The notes beneath the pieces were generated by a model. The model did not search any database. It saw only the letters and a list, made by a program, of their open reading frames with translations, and was not told where the DNA came from. A program made the translations under genes and the position numbers. Source: Stramentimicrobium sp964525625 (GTDB taxonomy: Bacteria > Atribacterota > Phoenicimicrobiia > Phoenicimicrobiales > Stramentimicrobiaceae). From it: a stretch of 13,115 nt of DNA. The first letter of the stretch is position 1; each line of letters begins with the position of its first letter. This document shows positions 6,723 to 13,115 of this stretch, in pieces. The stretch spans positions 1 through 13,115 of the forward strand of contig CAZGKY010000055.1 of assembly GCA_964525625.1 (NCBI GenBank), read 5' to 3'.

Positions 6723-9368
6723 ATGAAGAAATATGTGTATTTTTTTGATGAAGGCAATAAGGATATGAAAAAATTACTGGGTGGTAAAGGAGCTAATTTA
6801 GCGGAGATGACCAAAATGGGTTTACCAGTGCCCCAGGGATTTACTATTACCTCAGAAGCTTGTATAGAATATACTCAAAATCAGAAAAATTTTCCAGAAG
6901 GATTAATGGAACAGGTTCAGGAGAATCTCACAAAGTTAGAAGAAAGATCTGGCAAGATTTTTGGTGATGCTGAAAATCCCTTATTAGTATCAGTTCGTTC
7001 TGGTGCAGCTGTTTCCATGCCAGGTATGATGGATACTATTCTAAATTTAGGTTTAAATGAACAGACTATTCAAGGAATAATAAAAAAGTCTGGTAATGAA
7101 AGATTCGCTTATGATAGCTATAGAAGATTTATCCAGATGTTTGGTAATGTGGTAATGGGTATTAAAGGCGAACTTTTTGAACATATACTGGAAGAAATCA
7201 AAAAAAGAGAGAAAGTAGAAATTGATTCAGATATCAGTGTAACGGGATTAAAAGAGTTAGTTAGTAAATACAAAGAATTAGTCAAAAAGGAAGCTGGTAT
7301 ACCTTTTCCAGATAACCCACAAAAACAATTAAAGATGGCCATTGAAGCAGTTTTTAATTCTTGGGATAATAAACGGGCGGTTACCTACAGAAAAATTCAC
7401 AAGATACCTGATAATCTAGGAACTGCAGTAAATGTTCAGGAAATGGTGTTTGGCAATATGGGTTATGATTCCGGAACAGGAGTTGGTTTTACCCGAAATC
7501 CCTCAACTGGTGAAAAGGAGAATTATGGTGAATATCTTTTGAATGCCCAAGGTGAAGACGTAGTAGCTGGAGTAAGAACTCCAAAACCCCTGGAGGAACT
7601 AAAGAATGATATGCCAGAGGTTTATAAACAGTTAATTACAACAGTAAAAATATTGGAAAGAAATTATAAAGATGTACAGGATTATGAATTTACTATAGAA
7701 AAAGGAAAGCTCTTTATTCTACAAACAAGAGATGGGAAAAGAACAGCACAGGCTGCTTTAAAAATTGCTGTAGATATGGTTAAAGAAGGGATTATTGACC
7801 AAGAAACTGCTGTTAAAAGGATAGATCCTATTCAATTAAATCAGCTTCTTCATCGCAGAATTGATCCTAATGCTAAAATAGAATCGATTGCTAAAGGTTT
7901 ACCTGCTTCTCCTGGTGCAGCTTCAGGGAAAGTAGTCTTTACTGCCGATGAGGCAGAAGAAATGGGGAAAAAAGGTGAGGCGGTTATCTTAGTGCGTCCC
8001 GAAACTACTCCTGATGATATTCATGGCATGGTAGAAGCTAAGGGAACTTTAACCAGCAGAGGAGGAATGACCAGTCATGCTGCTGTAGTAGCTAGAGGAA
8101 TGGGGATGCCCTGTGTAACTGGTTGTAATGATATTGTTATAAATCTGGATAAAGAACAATTTAAAGTTAATAATAAAATTATAAAGAAAGGTGATTTTAT
8201 CACTATCGATGGTGGAAGTGGAGAGGTCTTTTTAGGAAAAGTTCCCATGATAGAGCCTAAAATGAGCGAAGAATTTACCCTATTACTCTCCTGGGCTGAT
8301 GATATTAGAAAACTCGGTGTATATGCTAACGCAGATACTCCGGAAGATGCTCAAAAAGCAAGAGATTTAGGTGCCGAAGGTATTGGTTTATGCAGAACTG
8401 AGCATATGTTTATGGATCCTGACCGCTTGCCCATTGTGCAAGATATGATTATTGCTGATAACAAAGAATCACGGCAAAGAGCCCTTGATAAACTATTGCC
8501 GATGCAAAAAGGTGATTTTATTGGCATTTTAAAAGCAATGCATGGTTTACCAGTGATTATTCGTTTACTGGATCCCCCCTTACATGAATTTTTACCGAGT
8601 TATGAAGACACTTTAGTTAAAGTTACTACCCTAAAATTAACCAATGATAATCAAGAGGAGTTGGAAAAATACGAAAATATCTTAGAACGAATAAAAGCAT
8701 TACATGAAATGAATCCTATGTTGGGCTTAAGAGGTTGTCGCCTGGGTCTTTTATACCCTGAAATTTATGATATGCAAACAAAGGCCATTATTGAAGCAAG
8801 CGTTGAATTAATTAAACAAGGAATTGAGGTTAAACCTGAAATAATGATTCCTCTGGTTGGTCATATTAATGAACTCAAACCAATCTATAATATGATTAAA
8901 AAAATAGCACAAGATATTATGAGCAGAGAAAAAATAGAATTAGAATATAAAATTGGCACTATGATAGAACTACCCCGAGCAGCTTTAACGGCAAATGAAA
9001 TAGCAGAATATGCTGAATTTTTCTCCTTTGGTACCAATGACCTTACTCAAACTACCTTTGGCATTAGCCGGGATGATGCGGAAGGAAAATTCTTAATAAA
9101 ATACATCGAAGAAGGAATCCTAAGAGAAAATCCCTTTGAAGTACTCGATCCTGATGGTGTTGGTGTGCTGGTAAAAATGGGAGTAGAGTTGGGAAGAAAA
9201 ACTAATCCCGATTTAGAAATTGGTATTTGTGGTGAACATGGTGGAGAACCTAAATCTGTTGAATTTTGCCATAGTGCTGGTCTAAATTATGTTAGCTGTT
9301 CTCCATTCCGAGTTCCCATTGCCCGATTAGCAGCAGCACAAGCAGTTTTAAAAGAGAAAGCAGAATAA
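6723..9368 (+). CDS. ppdK: Pyruvate, phosphate dikinase
   Basis: An 881-residue PPDK, which reversibly converts ATP, phosphate and pyruvate to AMP, PPi and phosphoenolpyruvate; in many anaerobes it works in the ATP-forming glycolytic direction. Domains in order: ATP-grasp nucleotide-binding domain (about 1-340, with GGKGANLAEM at 20-29 and SVRSGAAVSMPGMMDT); swivelling phosphohistidine domain (about 390-510) with GGMTSHAAVVARG, catalytic H452 and the threonine two residues before it (T450) that is the regulatory site in plant PPDK; and a C-terminal TIM-barrel PEP/pyruvate domain with GLCRTEHMF, LGLRGCRLG, SFGTNDLTQTTFG and GICGEHGGEP, where C836 is the likely proton donor. The tail CSPFRVPIARLAAAQ is standard. 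Length is normal (about 870-890). AAGGAG at 6709-6714 sits 8 nt before the ATG. It is followed by the ion-pumping pyrophosphatase gene. Confidence 0.98.
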   Translation: MKKYVYFFDEGNKDMKKLLGGKGANLAEMTKMGLPVPQGFTITSEACIEYTQNQKNFPEGLMEQVQENLTKLEERSGKIFGDAENPLLVSVRSGAAVSMPGMMDTILNLGLNEQTIQGIIKKSGNERFAYDSYRRFIQMFGNVVMGIKGELFEHILEEIKKREKVEIDSDISVTGLKELVSKYKELVKKEAGIPFPDNPQKQLKMAIEAVFNSWDNKRAVTYRKIHKIPDNLGTAVNVQEMVFGNMGYDSGTGVGFTRNPSTGEKENYGEYLLNAQGEDVVAGVRTPKPLEELKNDMPEVYKQLITTVKILERNYKDVQDYEFTIEKGKLFILQTRDGKRTAQAALKIAVDMVKEGIIDQETAVKRIDPIQLNQLLHRRIDPNAKIESIAKGLPASPGAASGKVVFTADEAEEMGKKGEAVILVRPETTPDDIHGMVEAKGTLTSRGGMTSHAAVVARGMGMPCVTGCNDIVINLDKEQFKVNNKIIKKGDFITIDGGSGEVFLGKVPMIEPKMSEEFTLLLSWADDIRKLGVYANADTPEDAQKARDLGAEGIGLCRTEHMFMDPDRLPIVQDMIIADNKESRQRALDKLLPMQKGDFIGILKAMHGLPVIIRLLDPPLHEFLPSYEDTLVKVTTLKLTNDNQEELEKYENILERIKALHEMNPMLGLRGCRLGLLYPEIYDMQTKAIIEASVELIKQGIEVKPEIMIPLVGHINELKPIYNMIKKIAQDIMSREKIELEYKIGTMIELPRAALTANEIAEYAEFFSFGTNDLTQTTFGISRDDAEGKFLIKYIEEGILRENPFEVLDPDGVGVLVKMGVELGRKTNPDLEIGICGEHGGEPKSVEFCHSAGLNYVSCSPFRVPIARLAAAQAVLKEKAE

Positions 9369-9426
9369 ATATATTTATTGTTAAAAAACTAAAAAAAATT
9401 ATTCTAGAAATTTAAAATCGATATTT

Positions 9427-9432
9427 TATAAT
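9427..9432 (+). promoter_or_regulatory. Possible -10 box upstream of hppA
   Basis: A perfect TATAAT lies in the ppdK-hppA spacer, but no good -35 box is found 16-18 bp upstream (candidates such as CTAGAA are poor). If used, transcription would begin at about 9438, putting the hairpin at 9447-9501 at the very 5' end of the hppA mRNA. In sequence this AT-rich, such a hexamer alone is weak evidence. Confidence 0.25.
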
Positions 9433-9446
9433 ATTATATTAATGAA

Positions 9447-9501
9447 AAATGAAGGTGGTATCCTTTTAAATAATTTCACAATCAGGAAATCACCTTCATT
9501 T
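9447..9501. other. Long hairpin in the ppdK-hppA spacer
   Basis: The arm 9447-9459 (core AATGAAGGTG) pairs with 9489-9501 (core CACCTTCATT) over 13 bp with one G-U. After one mismatch, TCCT (9461-9464) pairs with AGGA (9484-9487), leaving a 19-nt loop. No T-run follows on the + strand, so a simple terminator is doubtful. The 5' arm reads AAGGTGGTATCC, close to the T-box core AGGGTGGTACC, but only 78 nt separate it from ppdK and no stem I is seen. A 22-codon frame (9442-9510, MKNEGG...) runs through the hairpin without a ribosome site. It could be an attenuator, an mRNA processing or stability element, or an intergenic repeat. Confidence 0.55.
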
Positions 9502-9598
9502 CCATTGTAATGATATAATAATGTTAATAAGTGAGAATTATAACATTTTAATATTTTTTGTTATTTTATACTAATTATAAAAAAGGAGTTATCTTAAA

Positions 9599-11563
9599 AT
9601 GGTTGTCCTTAAACTTCTATCAATTTTAAGCGGTATTATTGCCCTATTATATGCCATGATATTGGCCAGGCGGGTTTTGAGTGAAAAAGAAGGAAATGAA
9701 GTTATGAAGCAGTTATCTCTTTCCATAGAAAAGGGAGCTATGACCTTTTTAAAGAGAGAATATTCTTTTTTAATAATTTTTGTAATAATTGTTAGTTTCT
9801 TAATAATCTGGGTTAGAGGTAGTATAACAGGTTTTTCCTTTATTTTAGGTGCTCTATGTTCTGCTTTAGCTGGTTTTATAGGTATGAAAATAGCTACCAA
9901 AAGCAATGCCAGAACTACTTTTGCTGCCCAAGAATCAGGTTTAAGCAAGGCTTTGAAAATAGCCTTTTCTGGAGGAGCAGTTATGGGATTAACAGTTGCT
10001 GGTTTTGGTTTAATTGGTTTGGGTATTTTATATTACTTGTTTGATGATCCTAATTTGATAAATGGTTTTGCTTTGGGTGCTAGCTCTATTGCCTTGTTTG
10101 CCAGAGTGGGAGGGGGTATTTATACCAAAGCTGCTGATGTAGGTGCAGATTTGGTAGGCAAAATTGAGGCAGGTATTCCGGAAGATGATCCAAGAAATCC
10201 AGCTGTAATTGCGGATAATGTAGGAGATAATGTTGGTGATGTTGCTGGAATGGGAGCAGATTTGTTTGAATCTTTTGTTGGTTCCATTATTTCATGTATG
10301 ATTCTTGGCAGTTTATTGTTTAACTCGATTAATTACATTATATACCCTTTAATCCTCGTTGCTTGTGGTGTTCTCTCAGTAATTATTGCTACCTTCTTCG
10401 TTTCACCAAAAGACAATAGTAACATTCACAAAGCACTAAATATGGGAACTTATGTTAGCGGTATTTTAGTAATTATTTCATCCCTAATATTATCCTATAT
10501 ATTATTTGGAAATTTATCTATATTCTTTGCTACAGTATCCGGTTTAATTGCTGGGGTAGCAATTGGCTTTTTTACTCAATATTATACATCATATGATTAT
10601 TCACCAGTAAAAAAGATTTCCGAATCATCTTTGACTGGTGCAGCCACAACGATTATTGAGGGATTTGCTTTGGGTTTGAAAAGTACTGCATTACCAGTAG
10701 CTGTTATTTCTCTATCTATATACCTTTCGAATTATTTTGCAGGATTTTATGGTATTTCTGTGGCAGCAGTAGGAATGCTGTCTATTGTCGGAATGACAGT
10801 TTCAGTTGATTCCTATGGACCTATTGCCGATAACGCTGGAGGTATAGCAGAAATGGCTGGCTTAAAACCTGAAGTTCGGGAGATAACTGATTCCCTTGAT
10901 GCAGTTGGAAATACTACTGCAGCTATAGGAAAGGGTTTTGCTATTGGTTCAGCTGCTTTAACAGCACTTGCCTTATTCAGTGCTTACGCCAGCTCAGTAA
11001 ACCTTACAATTATCAGTATTACCGATCCTATGGTTATGATTGGCATTTTTATTGGTGGTATTTTGCCTTTTTTATTTGCTTCAATGACTATAGAAGCAGT
11101 TGGGAAAACTGCCTCCTTAATGGTTTCAGAAGTAAGAAGACAGTTTAAAGAAATTCCCGGTTTAAAAGAGGGAACAGCCAAACCAGAACCAGAAAAATGT
11201 ATTGATATTAGTACCAAAGGCGCCTTAAAGGAGATGATTGTTCCTGGATTGCTAGCAATTATTATGCCTGTATTAGTGGGAATCGTATTTGGCCCTGAAG
11301 CATTAGGAGGATTGTTGCTCGGTTCAGTAGTTATAGGAGTATTTTTAGCTATTATGATGGCTAATTCTGGTGGTGCCTGGGATAATGCCAAAAAATACAT
11401 CGAAAAAGGTAATTATGGTGGTAAAAATTCTCCAGCACATCAGGCTGGTGTAATCGGGGATACGGTTGGTGATCCTTTTAAAGATACTGCTGGTCCTTCG
11501 ATGAATATATTAATAAAAGTTATGTCTATTGTATCTTTAGTTTTTATTCCACTTTTCATATAA
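9599..11563 (+). CDS. hppA: Membrane ion-translocating pyrophosphatase (K+-dependent, probably Na+ type)
   Basis: A 654-residue integral membrane pyrophosphatase (M-PPase) with about 16 membrane helices, which hydrolyses PPi and pumps Na+ and/or H+ out of the cytoplasm. The catalytic acidic motifs are intact: DVGADLVGK (180-188), EDDPRNPAVIADNVGDNVGD (195-214), DSYGPIADNAGGIAEMAG, and near the end SPAHQAGVIGDTVGDPFKDT. In GNTTAAIGKG, A441 and G444 stand where K+-independent enzymes have lysine and threonine, so K+ dependence is expected. The membrane glutamate E224 in DLFESF is in the position found in Na+-pumping enzymes such as that of Thermotoga, not four residues later as in plant H+ pumps; some K+-dependent H+ pumps share this, so the ion is not settled. 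AAGGAG at 9583-9588 supports the start. It follows ppdK, a PPi-linked enzyme. Confidence 0.96.
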   Translation: MVVLKLLSILSGIIALLYAMILARRVLSEKEGNEVMKQLSLSIEKGAMTFLKREYSFLIIFVIIVSFLIIWVRGSITGFSFILGALCSALAGFIGMKIATKSNARTTFAAQESGLSKALKIAFSGGAVMGLTVAGFGLIGLGILYYLFDDPNLINGFALGASSIALFARVGGGIYTKAADVGADLVGKIEAGIPEDDPRNPAVIADNVGDNVGDVAGMGADLFESFVGSIISCMILGSLLFNSINYIIYPLILVACGVLSVIIATFFVSPKDNSNIHKALNMGTYVSGILVIISSLILSYILFGNLSIFFATVSGLIAGVAIGFFTQYYTSYDYSPVKKISESSLTGAATTIIEGFALGLKSTALPVAVISLSIYLSNYFAGFYGISVAAVGMLSIVGMTVSVDSYGPIADNAGGIAEMAGLKPEVREITDSLDAVGNTTAAIGKGFAIGSAALTALALFSAYASSVNLTIISITDPMVMIGIFIGGILPFLFASMTIEAVGKTASLMVSEVRRQFKEIPGLKEGTAKPEPEKCIDISTKGALKEMIVPGLLAIIMPVLVGIVFGPEALGGLLLGSVVIGVFLAIMMANSGGAWDNAKKYIEKGNYGGKNSPAHQAGVIGDTVGDPFKDTAGPSMNILIKVMSIVSLVFIPLFI

Positions 11564-11571
11564 AAGGATTA

Positions 11572-11589
11572 TTTCCCAGGTAAGGGAAA
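11572..11589 (+). terminator. Weak hairpin just after hppA
   Basis: TTTCCC (11572-11577) and GGGAAA (11584-11589) form a perfect 6-bp stem with a 6-nt loop, 9 nt past the hppA stop. The sequence after it is A-rich, not T-rich, so it may be a transcript-end or stability hairpin rather than an intrinsic terminator. Confidence 0.3.
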
Positions 11590-11742
11590 ATACACTTTAG
11601 TAAAATAGAACTTTTTAATTATTAAACTATTTCTTTCTTAACATAGTAAAATAAATTTAAAGAATAAACAAACTAAAGAATAATAGAAGTGTAAAAGAGA
11701 TAATTTATTCTGAAATTTTTCTATTAAAATAAGATTGATATT

Positions 11743-13047
11743 ATGGATATAATTAATATCATTGAGAAAAAAAAGAAAAAAATAAAATTAAATAAAAATG
11801 AAATTGAGTTTGTAATTAAAGAATATTTAAAAGACAATATTCCTGATTATCAAATGTCTGCCTTTCTTATGACCATTTGGTTCAATGGGATGAGTTATCA
11901 AGAAATTAATAACTTGACCATGGCTATGGCTAGATCTGGTGAAATAATAAAATTAGATACTATACCTGGAATTAAAGTTGATAAACATAGTACTGGGGGA
12001 GTAGGAGATAAAACTTCCATTGCCCTGATACCAATGGTGGCTGCTGCTGGAGTTCCTGTACCAAAAATATCTGGACGAGCCTTAGGTCATACCGGAGGAA
12101 CTATTGATAAATTAGAATCAATTCAAAATTTTCGAACTGACCTTTCTCTGAATAAATTTATTGATAATGTTAAAAATATTAAAGCCTCTATTATTAGTAC
12201 TAACATTAATATTGCACCGGCTGATAAAAAAATTTATGCCTTAAGAGATGTTACTGGCACTGTAGATTCTATTCCACTAATTGCCAGCAGTATCATGAGT
12301 AAAAAAATAGCTGGTGGCGCAGATGCTTTTGTACTAAATATAACAGTAGGGAGTGGGGCTTTTTTAAGTAATATTAAAGAGGCTATCTCTTTGGGAAGAA
12401 TAATGCTAAATATCGGAAAAAGTAATAAAAAAAAGGTCTATATAATTATTTCCTCTATGGATCAACCCTTGGGAAAAGCTATCGGTAATTCTTTAGAAGT
12501 GCAAGAAGCCATCGAGATATTAGACAATAAAGGACCATCTGATGTAAGAGAATTATGTCTTTGCCTTGGTTCATATATGTTAATTGCTGGTGGAATTGTA
12601 AAAACACAGCAGGAGGGAATTAAATTATTAAATGAGATCATTATTAGCGGTAAAGCCAAAGATAAATTAATGGAAATAGTTAAAAATCAAAATGGAGAAA
12701 TAAGTCAAATATTAAAACCTGATTTACTTCCAAGAGCTAAATATCAAAAAGATATTTATTCTCAGGAAAAAGGATTCATTAAAAAGGTTGACGCTCGAAT
12801 AATTGGTGAATCTACCATGTTATTAGGTGCTGGCAGAGAAAAAAAAGATGACTATATTGATTTATCGGTAGGTATGGTTCTTAGAAAAAAGATTGGTGAT
12901 AAAGTAGAGAAAAATGATACGTTAGCAACTATCCATTATAATGATATTGATAAATTTAATTTAATTAAAAATAATATCCCCAAAGCCTTCTTAATTACAG
13001 AAAAAGAACCAAGAAAAAAACCTTTAATACTAAAAATAATGTACTAA
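11743..13047 (+). CDS. pdp: Pyrimidine-nucleoside phosphorylase (thymidine phosphorylase family)
   Basis: A 434-residue enzyme of the thymidine/pyrimidine-nucleoside phosphorylase family, splitting uridine, deoxyuridine and thymidine with phosphate into the base and (deoxy)ribose-1-phosphate. The N-terminal helical domain starts MDIINIIEKK. The phosphate loop DKHSTGGVGDKTS begins at D80; KISGRALGHTGGTIDKLES contains GHTGGT at 115-120; LRDVTGTVDSIPLIASSIMSKK supplies the pyrimidine-binding arginine, serine and lysine. The C-terminal domain carries GESTMLLGAGREKKDDYIDLSVG. Length equals the Bacillus Pdp (about 433), which favours pdp over deoA, though broad versus thymidine-only specificity is not certain from sequence. 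The ribosome site is weak. Codons 9-14 contain A8-G-A7 (11767-11782), a possible slippage tract, with the frame intact. It works downstream of cytidine deaminase, encoded about 10 kb away on the same strand. Confidence 0.93.
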   Translation: MDIINIIEKKKKKIKLNKNEIEFVIKEYLKDNIPDYQMSAFLMTIWFNGMSYQEINNLTMAMARSGEIIKLDTIPGIKVDKHSTGGVGDKTSIALIPMVAAAGVPVPKISGRALGHTGGTIDKLESIQNFRTDLSLNKFIDNVKNIKASIISTNINIAPADKKIYALRDVTGTVDSIPLIASSIMSKKIAGGADAFVLNITVGSGAFLSNIKEAISLGRIMLNIGKSNKKKVYIIISSMDQPLGKAIGNSLEVQEAIEILDNKGPSDVRELCLCLGSYMLIAGGIVKTQQEGIKLLNEIIISGKAKDKLMEIVKNQNGEISQILKPDLLPRAKYQKDIYSQEKGFIKKVDARIIGESTMLLGAGREKKDDYIDLSVGMVLRKKIGDKVEKNDTLATIHYNDIDKFNLIKNNIPKAFLITEKEPRKKPLILKIMY

Positions 13048-13077
13048 ATTATAAATTAATTTGTACTAATTTCGAGT

Positions 13078-13104
13078 AGTGTTAACACTTTAGACTAATT
13101 TAGT
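13078..13104. repeat. Two adjacent palindromes at the right end
   Basis: AGTGTTAACACT (13078-13089) is a perfect 12-bp palindrome. ACTAA-T-TTAGT (13094-13104) is a second dyad 4 nt later. They lie 30 bp past the pdp stop, with a TTT and then A-rich sequence to the contig end. They may form part of a transcript end or an operator for the next gene, which is not in the window. Confidence 0.4.
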
Positions 13105-13115
13105 TTAAAAAAATT

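Noticed and set aside
9452..9463. T-box riboswitch controlling hppA
   Set aside because: The core resembles a T-box, but there is no room for stem I after ppdK, no terminator T-run, and hppA is not a usual T-box target. Kept only as an unexplained hairpin.
9442..9510. 22-residue leader peptide before hppA
   Set aside because: The frame has no ribosome site and its codons are dictated by the inverted repeat; there is no run of a regulatory amino acid.
10984..11400. 138-codon minus-strand ORF inside hppA
   Set aside because: It is antisense to conserved HppA motifs, has a proline/threonine/isoleucine-rich composition typical of a shadow frame, and has no family resemblance.

Overview
The window reads as one end of an assembled contig from a low-G+C (about one third G+C by eye, not computed) anaerobic bacterium. 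All nine protein genes lie on the + strand. The set fits a fermentative anaerobe: two-subunit glycyl-tRNA synthetase, a pyrophosphate-linked pyruvate phosphate dikinase, a membrane ion-pumping pyrophosphatase, a fused TRAP transporter and a DUF3048 protein. The cdd / recO / glyQ / glyS / ppdK order recalls Clostridia-like and Atribacterota-type genomes. The lineage is inference only; there is no rRNA marker here.

Layout. Positions 1-52 are not genomic: they match an Illumina P7/TruSeq adapter with an 8-base index. From 54 comes the C-terminal part of a fused TRAP permease, then an exported DUF3048 protein and cytidine deaminase (cdd). A 302-bp apparently non-coding gap follows, where related genomes often carry era. 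Next are recO, a 538-bp gap with a terminator-like hairpin, a good sigma-A-type promoter and a leader of about 210 nt, and then glyQ-glyS, overlapping by 8 nt. ppdK follows with its own promoter. A 230-bp spacer with a long hairpin leads to hppA, then the pyrimidine-nucleoside phosphorylase gene (pdp). The last 68 bp hold short palindromes.

How the genes fit together. Two themes stand out. The first is pyrophosphate: glycyl-tRNA synthetase releases PPi, PPDK makes or consumes it, and HppA couples it to an ion gradient. HppA has the sequence marks of a K+-dependent enzyme with the membrane glutamate in the Na+-pump-type position. The second is pyrimidine nucleoside salvage: Cdd turns cytidine into uridine and Pdp splits uridine to uracil and (deoxy)ribose-1-phosphate, with the two genes at opposite ends of the cluster.

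I found no mobile element, CRISPR array, tRNA, rRNA or clearly new multi-gene system. The most useful second looks are the adapter at the contig end, the pyrophosphate gene neighbourhood, the glyQ leader with competing pairings, and the hairpin before hppA whose 5' arm resembles a T-box core but lacks the rest of a T-box.
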